Shown here piece after piece: positions 35,570 to 46,714 of a stretch of DNA of 64,000 nucleotides. Origin of the DNA: an uncultured Collinsella sp. (GTDB lineage: Bacteria; Actinomycetota; Coriobacteriia; Coriobacteriales; Coriobacteriaceae); contig UQLF01000001.1 in the NCBI GenBank assembly GCA_900541875.1, positions 162,582-226,581 on the forward strand, in the 5' to 3' direction. The notes beneath the pieces were generated by a model. It was not told the DNA's origin and ran no database searches. It saw only the letters and a list, made by a program, of their open reading frames with translations. The position numbers and the translations under genes are program-made. The number at the start of each line of letters is the position of its first letter. Positions within the stretch are counted from its first letter, which is position 1.

Positions 35570-36378
35570 CTGGTGCGTGAACTTGCCTGTCTTAGCCTTA
35601 AAAAGGTATAGGGGAGTTTGGCTCAGGGGTTCCGTCTTGTTCTTCAGCGCAGTATTGTGGGACAGATTTGCTAAGATTGGCGCCTTACACCGCAGAGCGC
35701 ACGGAAGGCTCTCGATTTGTGTTCTGGTCCCAGAATACAGGGCCTGATACTTACCAACTGTGGCATGGATGTAACATCTGTAGAAATCAACCCTTTTGTT
35801 GTCGACCTTTGTAAGAAGAACACTGCCATCAACTCTTTGGATGACGAAACTAGGGTGCTTGAGGGGAGCCTTTACTCCCCTCTGTGAGATGACTCATGTT
35901 TTTCGCTTGTCGTTGTGAATCCTCCGTTACTGCCGATTCCGGATGAGATTCCTTATCCCTTCGTTGGGGATGGGGGACAATCGGGTCTGGATATAACACT
36001 TCATATTCTTAAGGGTGGCGATACGCATTTAGAGGAAAACACTAAATACTGCTAATAGGGGTGACGACGATGGCGTAGGGGCGACCCACGATGCTCGCAT
36101 CAATGCGTCGGCTACTTGGGGAATCAGGTCTAGATGCATGTATGATGATACTGTGCAGCTATTCAATTAGTCCGCGTTCCGAATGGGTGCGGGGTATGGC
36201 GGCGACGTCGTATGCTTTTGCCCTGGCGCGATACTCAGGTATTTCTGAGGCGGTTGACGAAGTTTATACGCGCTATGCCGCGCAAGGCGTCCGGAAGTTT
36301 GCACATCTACATTACGGGCTTAGGTTTCTTCAAGCGAGCAGGCCGGTTGCGTTATTTCGAGCGATTTTTCTAGTCTAG
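35570..36378 (+). pseudogene. Decayed SAM-dependent methyltransferase
   Basis: Pieces of a class I methyltransferase survive in sequence. A motif-I-like ALDLCSGPRIQGLIL (near 35713-35760) is followed by GMDVTSVEINPFVVDLC (motif II) and VVNPPLLPIPDEIPYPF (motif IV NPP) near 35920-35970. A C-terminal part is still open from 36091 to 36378. Stop codons at about 35608, 35671 and 35887 and at least one frame change break it, so no functional enzyme can be made. Low G+C, at the left edge of the island. Whether it once belonged to the peptide pathway nearby is unknown. Confidence 0.7.
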
Positions 36379-36638
36379 GCGACAAAAGGCAAAGGATTTG
36401 GTGGGTGTAAAACGAGGTCGTTTGCGGGCGGACGCTCCAATCTATTGTGGCAATCGGGCGGTTGAAAAAGATATTTCAATCGCCCGATTGCCAGATTCGT
36501 CGGAGGAGATGTCCGATTCCGACTCTCTTGTAGGAAGAGCTTGAGACCGTATTGGCCCAAGGCAATCTTAAAGCAGTCTTATTGGCAAATCTTCGCTCCT
36601 GTTGTGTTGAGGTGTAAGGTATCAGTGATTGATGTTTT

Positions 36639-38294
36639 GTGGCGGGTAGATTGGGGCCTTCCTTGATTCGATGCGTTCTCTCGAGGTTCATCAGAGCAAA
36701 AGGGGCTTTCGTCTTCATTGCTATCACGGTGATTGGAACCGCTCTCTCCTATGCCATGCCATACGTGAACGGAAAATTTTTAGATTTTCTTCTCGGTAAC
36801 CGCAGCGAAAGAGACGCCGCACTCTTCGCACTCCTGGTTGCGTCAATAGGAGTTTTCTCCACCCTCTTTACTTATTTTGCAGGAACACTTTCCATTCGCA
36901 TAAGCACGAGACTTTCCTTTGATCTTCTCAGGGAGGCCGTCTTGCGTTTTGAAAGAGACGATTACTTGGTGAGTCGGACCATCGATCCAGCCTATACAAC
37001 GCAACGGATTATTTCCGACTCCAGCGTGGTCTCATCCTTCGTTTTGGCGAATTTCATCAGTGCGCCGCTGTCCATTGTAGCTATTCCCATCGTATTGCTT
37101 ATCATATGGTCAATTGATTCAACTCTCGCGGTGTTTTCCATCATTCTCCTCATCGTGTATTTCTGTGTAATTACTGGGTTGAGGAAACTTTTGTATAGGG
37201 TCACGTATGAGAAGAAAGAGGCGGACAGCGCCTTTTACGCCGCAATTGCATCGCAGCTTAATCAGATTCTCAACATTCAACTGGCATCTTCGTACGGCAA
37301 GAGCGAACAAGCGCTCGACGCTGGGTTTAAGAGCTATTTTCCCAAAGTTTTGCGCTCCGGAAAGCTATCATATTCTCTGACATCGCTCGATGGTCTTTTC
37401 GCAGCGTTGTTTCAAGCGGTGATACTTGTTGTTTCCGGAGTACGAATCATTAACGGAACTATGTCAATAGGCGAGTACACTATCATCGGTACATACTTCG
37501 CGGTTCTCTTTAAGACTTTGAAAAGTATGATGTCATTGTTCAAATCCTATCAGGACGCCAAAGCATCATGGGATAGGACGGCTATCGCGACGAGGGAAAA
37601 GGCGAGATCGGGGTGGAATCGGACCGATTTGGCGAAACTTGATGGAATAAATGACATTTCGGTATCTGATTTGGAATTCTCGGTTGCCCTTCCAGACGGA
37701 TCTGTCCGAGGGGTCCTCGGCGGGTTTTCTTTCAAGTTTTCCGGTCCTGGTACATATTGCATAGTTGGGGAGAACGGAAGGGGCAAGACATCGCTTCTTT
37801 ACTTGATGCTCGGGCTATATTCATCGAAAGGCAAAGTAAAATACAACGGTGTGCCAATCGAAGAATGCGACTTGGATTACATACGTGCGAGAGAGATATC
37901 GTGCTGCCCACAGTCGTGCTTCGCGCCGGACGAAACGGTGAAAGAGCTGTTAGAGTATTTCGACACGCCCTTTTCTCCCTATCACCGGGGTGTAGATGAC
38001 CTACCTTCGCTGGAAAACAGCGTGAAGGAGTTGCTCGGGAAACGTTGCTCCGCGCTTTCGGGCGGTGAGTTGCGCCGCGTGTACTTATGGTCGGCGCTTT
38101 CACGCAAGTCGTCAGTTTTGGTGCTCGACGAGCCCACGACTGGGTTAGACGCTGTAAGCCGCGCCGAGCTTGCGGCCTATGTTAAGCGCAACAAGCAAAG
38201 CCAGCTGATCATCATTGTCTCTCACGATGACGAGATGGTCGGCGCGGTAGAAGGGGTAGTGGATTTAGGCAGCATGTACCGGGGTAAATGCTGA
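36639..38294 (+). CDS. ABC exporter, fused permease and ATPase
   Basis: Half-transporter of 551 residues. The membrane domain (about 1-310) has six spans of the type I exporter kind. The nucleotide-binding domain (~340-551) has Walker A GENGRGKTS (Gly for the usual Ser before Gly-Lys is replaced by Arg), ABC signature LSGGELRR near residue 473, Walker B SVLVLDEPTTGLDA and H-loop VSHDD. No N-terminal C39 peptidase domain is present, so it does not itself clip leader peptides. GTG start at 36639 without a good ribosome site; the in-frame TTG at 36651 is an alternative. It faces the peptide genes at 38992-41120 and is the likely exporter of their product. G+C is clearly below the chromosomal core. 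Confidence 0.85.
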   Translation: MAGRLGPSLIRCVLSRFIRAKGAFVFIAITVIGTALSYAMPYVNGKFLDFLLGNRSERDAALFALLVASIGVFSTLFTYFAGTLSIRISTRLSFDLLREAVLRFERDDYLVSRTIDPAYTTQRIISDSSVVSSFVLANFISAPLSIVAIPIVLLIIWSIDSTLAVFSIILLIVYFCVITGLRKLLYRVTYEKKEADSAFYAAIASQLNQILNIQLASSYGKSEQALDAGFKSYFPKVLRSGKLSYSLTSLDGLFAALFQAVILVVSGVRIINGTMSIGEYTIIGTYFAVLFKTLKSMMSLFKSYQDAKASWDRTAIATREKARSGWNRTDLAKLDGINDISVSDLEFSVALPDGSVRGVLGGFSFKFSGPGTYCIVGENGRGKTSLLYLMLGLYSSKGKVKYNGVPIEECDLDYIRAREISCCPQSCFAPDETVKELLEYFDTPFSPYHRGVDDLPSLENSVKELLGKRCSALSGGELRRVYLWSALSRKSSVLVLDEPTTGLDAVSRAELAAYVKRNKQSQLIIIVSHDDEMVGAVEGVVDLGSMYRGKC

Positions 38295-38662
38295 CAAGTG
38301 TAGTGCTACCCAACTGACAGAGATAACAAAAAAGCGATGCAGATGCACGTAGCATTCAGTCGGTTCGGACTCGGTGCCTTCACGCCATCGCAACGCTTTC
38401 AGATATAGTTCTCATTCTCTTACTAAAGGAAACTTTAGTCTACGTTGTCTTGTCGAGACAGAGGTGAAGCGAAGTGTTGTCGCGACGTATCTTATTCCAG
38501 GTGGCTCAGTATCATCGTGAGAATCACACCAAAGTGTACTTACAATTCTCGTGTCCCACGGACAACATGAGCTGAGCATTGAGGTTCCACCCTTTGCTGC
38601 AACTACACGGGGTTGGACGGCAATGAATATGCCGGGCCGCATGCCACGCGCAGCGGGGGTCC

Positions 38663-38878
38663 ATGCCCCAGTATGTTGCCTACAGCAGCCTCGATGTCCA
38701 CGCACACATCATCTCTGCCTTCGTGTTCAATCCGTTTGCCGGAGAGTGCGAGGGTTACAAGGCCGTAGAATACGAGCCGAACAAATGAAATGCGGTATCG
38801 ACGCATAGGATAAAACTGACGATTGCTTTGCACCGAAAATACGCCCGGAAAGCCGCTATGGGTGGCGGCCCGGGTTAA
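38663..38878 (+). pseudogene. IS110-like transposase remnant
   Basis: A single reading frame with one internal stop (about 38786) starts MPQYVAYSSLDVHAHIISAF, resembling the DEDD-motif N-terminus of IS110-family transposases (xLDVHKxTI). It resumes after the stop and ends with LHRKYARKAAMGGGPG, similar to the family's C-terminus. The ~300 central residues are missing, so this is a deletion scar. The rest of 38295-38990 holds no gene that I can support; a poorly matched hairpin lies near 38330-38395. Confidence 0.45.
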
Positions 38879-38886
38879 ATTGAGAG

Positions 38887-38928
38887 GCCCGTCCGATCAC
38901 TTTCATGTGACGAACGGTCGGGCTTCTT
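38887..38928. terminator. Hairpin between the exporter side and the peptide genes
   Basis: Stem of about 9 bases with one mismatch (38887-38895 with 38915-38923), extended by a TCAC/GTGA inner pairing, followed on the plus strand by TTCTTATT. It could end the minus-strand peptide transcript or the plus-strand remnant. Confidence 0.5.
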
Positions 38929-38991
38929 ATTCCACTTGCCAATGCTCGGCTCATATTGGAAGAAAGCTACGCTAATGTTTGCGTGATACTC

Positions 38992-39099
38992 CTATTTTTT
39001 CCGAAGAAAGAATCGGATAATGAAGAATAACAATAAAAAAGGTGCCAGATATAAAGCAAGTACAAAGGTTAATCCAACGAGACCTTGCAATAATGGCAT
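38992..39099 (-). CDS. 35-residue hydrophobic membrane peptide
   Basis: Short open frame with ATG at 39099 and an excellent GGGAGGA ribosome site. The peptide starts MPLLQGLVGL, runs through one long hydrophobic helix (about residues 5-29) and ends in RFFLRKK, a basic anchor. It is the last gene of the minus-strand RiPP locus, 79 bases after the second precursor. Its size, topology and position resemble small immunity or transporter-accessory peptides, but no family was recognised. It is too short for usual gene finders. Confidence 0.6.
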   Translation of the reverse strand: MPLLQGLVGLTFVLALYLAPFLLLFFIIRFFLRKK

Positions 39100-39178
39100 A
39101 ATTCCTCCCAGACACGAGATTTTGGTATTTGTCCCCATCTTATTTTGAATTGGACCAAATAGTTCCTAGACACAAAAA

Positions 39179-39358
39179 CTACTCGTCAACTGGATCGCAC
39201 CAATCTGCTGGCAAAACACAGCTTGATTCTTTATCGACATAGCACCAATCCGCAACAGGGCACTCGGCGATGTCGTAAAAATTGCATATATCAACTCCAA
39301 GACAACAAGACTCAACGGGAGGATGTTCATTTGAACCAACAGGATGGATATGCTTCAT
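39179..39358 (-). CDS. Cys/Asp-rich RiPP precursor peptide 2
   Basis: Predicted precursor of 59 residues, with ATG at 39358 five bases after GAGGAG. It begins MKHIHPVGS, the same leader as the other precursor. The core holds seven Cys (18, 19, 25, 33, 39, 47, 54). Asp follows with regular offset: C19-x3-D23, C25-x3-D29, C33-x3-D37, C39-x2-D42, C47-x4-D52 and C54-x3-D58. This is the pattern expected if a radical-SAM enzyme links Cys sulphur to Asp, as in the ranthipeptide freyrasin. The gene is 30 bases behind precursor 1. Cross-linking is inferred. Confidence 0.75.
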   Translation of the reverse strand: MKHIHPVGSNEHPPVESCCLGVDICNFYDIAECPVADWCYVDKESSCVLPADWCDPVDE

Positions 39359-39388
39359 AACAGCTCCTCACCTTAATCCAATTAGAGA

Positions 39389-39592
39389 CTACGTTTGATC
39401 AATGCCACAGTGATCTACAACGCAGATGCTGCCGCCATCCATGTCATAGTCGCAGTAATCGTATGCACCACAGCCATCTGCTTTATCATAAACAGTACAG
39501 ATGTCAGTAATGCCCAAGAGGCAGTCAAAAGACATCGGCTTCACGCCTGCCTCGTCGCCACTTCCTGGATTAATCGGATGAATATGCTTCAC
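39389..39592 (-). CDS. Cys/Asp-rich RiPP precursor peptide 1
   Basis: Predicted precursor of 67 residues with GTG start at 39592, five bases after AAGGGAGG. It begins MKHIHPINPGSGDE, matching precursor 2 in the first six residues. Six Cys (24, 32, 41, 47, 57, 62) fall within the last 44 residues, each followed by Asp: C32-x3-D36, C41-x3-D45, C47-x2-D50, C57-x2-D60 and C62-x2-D65; for C24 the nearest is D30. Six cysteines in about 45 residues and an MKHI start recall SCIFF peptides, but the spacing and Asp partners differ. It lies 169 bases after the maturase gene, same strand. Confidence 0.78.
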   Translation of the reverse strand: MKHIHPINPGSGDEAGVKPMSFDCLLGITDICTVYDKADGCGAYDYCDYDMDGGSICVVDHCGIDQT

Positions 39593-39761
39593 GACTACCT
39601 CCCTTTGAGTGCAGAAAAACCTCAATATTGTGTATAACAAACCAAGATGTCTAGTTCACCATATTTCTAGAATGGTTTCGGCGAACGTAGCAATAAGCTT
39701 CGCAGACGGTAATCAGAAGAACGAACACCTCCACAATGGTGACAGCAATGCGCTGAACCGC

Positions 39762-41120
39762 TTATTCCGATACAGTAGCTTCTCGTTGATTTTTCTCCTG
39801 CGAAGATGAGTGGCGGGAAATAAGGTCAAAAGCCATCTCGTAGCACATTTTTCTATATTCACATGATGCAGGGTGTAAACTCTTGGGCAAGTAGCCGTGC
39901 TCGTCTGCAGCCTCCCAGCTACAGCCCCCACCACAGAAAGACCGAGCCCAACAGTCCGTACAGTCAATTCTTTTTTCGACACCCTGACTCCAGTTTTCAA
40001 TATACCTAGTTTCGTCAATTCCGGTGACGATGTTGCCCATTTTGAATCGCATCATCCCGACAAACCTGTGACAGGGGTATACGTCCCCTTCGGGAGTCAC
40101 GGAAATAAAACGCCTGCCAGCCCCGCATCCGACAAAGGCGATCCTGTTGCTCATAATCAAATCAACTGCAGTTTTCAATGTTCTAAACAAGGGCTTTTCC
40201 CCTTGATCAATCTGTTTGAGATATTGATCCGCCAAATCTATTAGGCCCGCCCTGATTTTGTTTAATGAGTGTTCGTCGAGTTTGATATTCTCATCGAATG
40301 AGCTCACGGGCGAGAAGTAAATCCTTCTGAAGCCCATCTCTTTAAACTGAAGATAGTCTTCAACAAGGTTACAGTTATTATTTGTTAAGGTCGCTCTTGC
40401 GCCGAAGGGGAACGACTCGGAAAAACGACGAACGTTTTTGTCGATATCGGAGAAAGAGCCGCCTCCCGTCTTGTACGGGCGCGATGCATCGTGCTTGCAT
40501 CCTGTACCATCGAGACTAATCAGAACAGAAAACCCGTGCTCCTTGAAAGAATTCACAGCAGTGTCATTCAAAAGCGTTCCGTTGGTCGTAATAGAATAGG
40601 TAAAGTTTCTATTGGGGTATATTCTTTTTGAATAGTCGACCGTTTTCCATATCAGCGGCTCGTTAATCATGGGTTCCCCACCAAAAAAGACGATTGCAAG
40701 CGTTTCGTTTTCCGATGAACTTGCGACGAGGTAGTCGACCGCCTTGAAGGCTATCTCGTCTGTCATCAGCAGAGGAGACGTTCCATAATCTCCTTTACCG
40801 GCAAAACAGTAACTACAACCAAGGTTGCATGCATGTGAAACGTGGAGTTCGATGGATCTAAGTTTTCGAGGCGTGTCTTTTGTTAAGAAAGTCCGCTCAG
40901 ACAATCGTTGATACTCATCAATGTCGTCTTCAAGTTCTGCTATGGTCGTTTGGTCGTAGCCTTTCGCAGCAAGTGACTTTGTTAGCAACTTCGAGTTGAC
41001 CGTTCTTCCCGATGCTTCAAATATGCGAAGCGCATCTTCTGATGCTTGGTCAACCTGAAAGCAATTGCGAGTGACCTCATCGAAGCAGTAACGACGATCA
41101 CTTACTGAGAAAAAATGCAT
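39762..41120 (-). CDS. SPASM-domain radical SAM peptide maturase
   Basis: Enzyme of 452 residues. The N-terminal ~90 residues look like a peptide-recognition region. The radical SAM core has the 4Fe-4S motif CNLGCSYC (Cys98, 102, 105) followed by FAGKGDYG, and GGEP near residue 150. The C-terminal SPASM region has Cys in FVGCGAGRRF, VYPCHRF, CTDCWARSFCGGGC and a final SCEYRKMC, for two auxiliary clusters. The core closely resembles maturases of SCIFF and other thioether-forming RiPPs. I chose the ATG at 41120 (GAGG five bases upstream); a GTG at 41150 would add ten residues. Its substrates are most likely the two Cys-rich peptides encoded directly downstream. Confidence 0.92.
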   Translation of the reverse strand: MHFFSVSDRRYCFDEVTRNCFQVDQASEDALRIFEASGRTVNSKLLTKSLAAKGYDQTTIAELEDDIDEYQRLSERTFLTKDTPRKLRSIELHVSHACNLGCSYCFAGKGDYGTSPLLMTDEIAFKAVDYLVASSSENETLAIVFFGGEPMINEPLIWKTVDYSKRIYPNRNFTYSITTNGTLLNDTAVNSFKEHGFSVLISLDGTGCKHDASRPYKTGGGSFSDIDKNVRRFSESFPFGARATLTNNNCNLVEDYLQFKEMGFRRIYFSPVSSFDENIKLDEHSLNKIRAGLIDLADQYLKQIDQGEKPLFRTLKTAVDLIMSNRIAFVGCGAGRRFISVTPEGDVYPCHRFVGMMRFKMGNIVTGIDETRYIENWSQGVEKRIDCTDCWARSFCGGGCSWEAADEHGYLPKSLHPASCEYRKMCYEMAFDLISRHSSSQEKNQREATVSE

Positions 41121-41671
41121 ACGTTCCTCAATTTCATGCTGGACTGGCACTAACCTTGTTTATTGTTACGCAGCTATAAAAAACCACCAGCGGGGATTCG
41201 GTGTGCGGCCCAATCGGACTCCCAAAAGGTTCTATTTGAGACTGGCAAGCTTTGTGTTGTTGGCACTTCGACAGCGCTCTTTATTCCAACATGGAGCCTC
41301 GCAGTTTGAGTCGACTTGCCTCTGGAAGGTCCGATCTCAACTTGATTTAGGATGAAAACAGATTACAGGCGCGCTCCTCTAGAAAGAAAGGAAACCAATC
41401 GCCGCCTTTCACCAGGAAAGTTTTTATAGCCCACCTCGAGCAAAATGAAAGATGCGAGAGCGATTGGGGAACAACGCGAATCTCCCCTTTTGGGTGGGAG
41501 CGAGCCTTCAGCCACCGGCGAACGACTCGCCCTGGTCAGAATCTGGAAGTGGTGCCGGGCCGCTTGGGCCTCCCCGGTGACTTCGTGGGGCTTACCTGCC
41601 TGACGTCGAGGAGTACATCCGCAAGATTCGTTCCCTATGCCGTTTGCTCTCACGCCCGCCTTGGTTCCAAG
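41121..41671. other. Upstream region of the maturase and right edge of the island
   Basis: About 550 bases. The first 100, read on the minus strand, must carry the maturase promoter; I see A+T-rich sequence but no convincing hexamer pair. The right part (about 41440-41670) regains high G+C and contains short unrecognised open frames, for example one from 41444. The boundary with the truncated FHA copy is near 41672. Confidence 0.4.
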
Positions 41672-42043
41672 TCGGGCGAGCACGAGGTCGCGCCGGCGCA
41701 TCCGCTGGGACTGCTGCGCGTGCAAAACGGCTACGCGGTGAGCGTCCCGCGCTGGATTCAGCCGAGTGAGGAAGGCGTCGAGATCGGCGCGCTGGCAACG
41801 GGGGAGGGCGGCATCACCGATGTGGGCGATGACGTTTCGGCTCGCCATGCCCACGTGTGGTGCGATGACCAAAATGTCTGGTACGTTGAGGACCTGTCGT
41901 CCACCAACGGAACCGTGGTGGTAAACGGCGCGACGAACGTCTGCACCCAGGTCGAGCCCGGCCGCTCCGTCCAGCTCAACCCCGGTGACGAGCTCAAGCT
42001 CGGAGAATCCACAACCTACGCCATCCTCCTCGGCGCCCTCTGA
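41672..42043 (+). pseudogene. Truncated copy of the FHA gene's 3' third
   Basis: About 370 bases encode HPLGLLRVQNGYAVSVPRWI through to GESTTYAILLGAL, colinear with the last 115 residues of the FHA protein at 34439-35377 and roughly four-fifths identical at DNA level by eye, including a long block without differences around DLSSTNGTVVVNG. Homology stops abruptly near 41672, so the N-terminal domain is missing; the open frame continues upstream into unrelated sequence. It marks the right border of the accessory island. An N-terminally altered but expressed FHA protein cannot be fully excluded. Confidence 0.75.
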
Positions 42044-42057
42044 CTCATCTCCTAAAT

Positions 42058-42125
42058 AAGTTGCGGTGAAATAGGGGCTGTTTAAGGCTACGGCCGGCAA
42101 AAACAGTTCCTATTTCACCGCAGCT
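42058..42125. repeat. Dispersed palindromic repeat, copy B
   Basis: Inverted repeat with arms at about 42058-42083 and 42101-42125, few mismatches, starting AAGTTGCGGTGAAATAGG. It belongs to the same family as 8884-8952 and 55453-55520 and sits directly after the FHA remnant's stop. Confidence 0.8.
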
Positions 42126-42129
42126 GCCA

Positions 42130-42520
42130 TTTGGTCCCTCGGTGACGGAAGGATCAATTTTGCCCTTGATGGTCACTCGAGGTAAACCTTTACCGCCCGC
42201 CTATATTTGTCGAAATTACACTTGACGGCGGGGTACAATAAACCCGCATGCGGATTTCCGTTGCGGGCGCTTCCCATCGCCGGGGCGTGCCCGGGAGCAT
42301 CCGGCATGCGGCCTTTGCGGCGCTCGGTCATGTGCAAGACGGGCGGTCGGGTCTGTGGGGCGCATCAGCTGGCCCTCGCCTCGGCATGTCTTCTCTCCAC
42401 GCCACGTACCTGCTGCTGAGCCTGCCTGCCAGATGATTGGAAGCAACAGCGTAAATCCCATCACGCCAACATCCCGGCGATCGCCGGGGCCTGTATATCC
42501 ATATGAGAGGAGAGGGGTAT
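42130..42520 (+). promoter_or_regulatory. Long G+C-rich leader region of the PFOR gene
   Basis: A gap of about 390 bases with no supportable gene. Near 42219-42238 TTGACG and TACAAT occur only six bases apart, so they are not a normal promoter pair. From 42240 on the sequence is G+C-rich with several short inverted repeats (for example CCGCATGCGG near 42243 repeated as CCGGCATGCGG near 42300), which would give a structured 5' leader. I did not recognise a known riboswitch. The ribosome site GGAGAGGGG precedes the PFOR start. Confidence 0.35.
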
Positions 42521-46060
<3,540 letters not shown>

Positions 46061-46070
46061 GTCTCTCACC

Positions 46071-46195
46071 GCAGGATCTGAGGGCTGACCTTCGCGGACG
46101 TCCTCGGACATGAAAGAACCCCCGCTGCGCACTACGTGCGGCGGGGGTTCTTTCGTCCTGCGGAGTGTCCGCGAAGGTCAGCCCTCAGATCCTGC
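46071..46195 (+). terminator. Giant compound hairpin after PFOR
   Basis: Outer perfect 29-base stem (46071-46099 with 46167-46195) encloses an inner hairpin (about 46114-46126 with 46140-46153) whose right arm ends GGGGGTTCTTT, a classic terminator. The whole 125-base palindrome begins 10 bases after the PFOR stop. The outer arms exceed what termination needs. Confidence 0.85.
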
Positions 46196-46714
46196 TACGA
46201 CTACGTCCTCGGATTGTGGGGCTGAATGAAGGACGTGGTTGAGGGGGCCTTTTGTCCCCTTCGCTGTTTCGCGGCTTGCCGCGAAACCTCGCGCCACTTT
46301 GGGACGCGGGGGAGGACAGGGTTGCTGCCGTCTTTTCGGAGCCCTTCTTTATTCCTTTTGCTGGATGAAAAGCCCCTTGTTTTTGCAGGGGTGCATACTC
46401 GACTTATAAGTGCATAGAATCTCGTATAGTGCGAGTAAGATATTGCGCTGCCTGTTTTGTGTTTAGCAAAGATATAGCTTGCATAATCTGGTCTAATCCC
46501 TGCTCTATTAAAATAAAGTTGCACGTAAATGGCGTAGATATGCTTGAGCTGGGGTTCTGTACGCTGAGCGGATAAAAACGACCGTTCACCGTTCCGCTAT
46601 TTTCAAAATGAATAAAATGAGCGATAAAGAGAATATAAACCTTAATAAACTCGCGTATCGCACGGACGCGGGTTATTAATGGGTTGTAGGCCTTTTACAG
46701 AAAGGATTCCAGCA
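46196..46714 (+). other. Non-coding region upstream of carbamate kinase
   Basis: About 520 bases. The first 150 are G+C-rich with a perfect 10-base hairpin GTTTCGCGGC/GCCGCGAAAC (46266-46275 with 46278-46287). The rest is strongly A+T-rich, fitting a promoter region, but no consensus pair stands out; TATA-like runs lie near 46632-46640. A 63-codon open frame at 46226 has no ribosome site or recognisable product and was not called. Confidence 0.45.

Noticed and set aside
38551..38808. Open frame overlapping the IS110-like remnant in another frame
   Set aside because: The transposase-like frame at 38663 explains the same DNA better.
39651..39734. Possible 27-residue hydrophobic peptide between the maturase and precursor 1
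   Set aside because: Starts at a GTG without a ribosome site and lies in frame directly after the maturase stop; the hydrophobic stretch is suggestive but support is too weak.
42219..42238. TTGACG/TACAAT as PFOR promoter
   Set aside because: Spacing is only six bases, incompatible with a -35/-10 pair.
46226..46417. Open frame of 63 codons downstream of PFOR
   Set aside because: No ribosome site, Arg/Phe-rich random composition, overlaps a hairpin.
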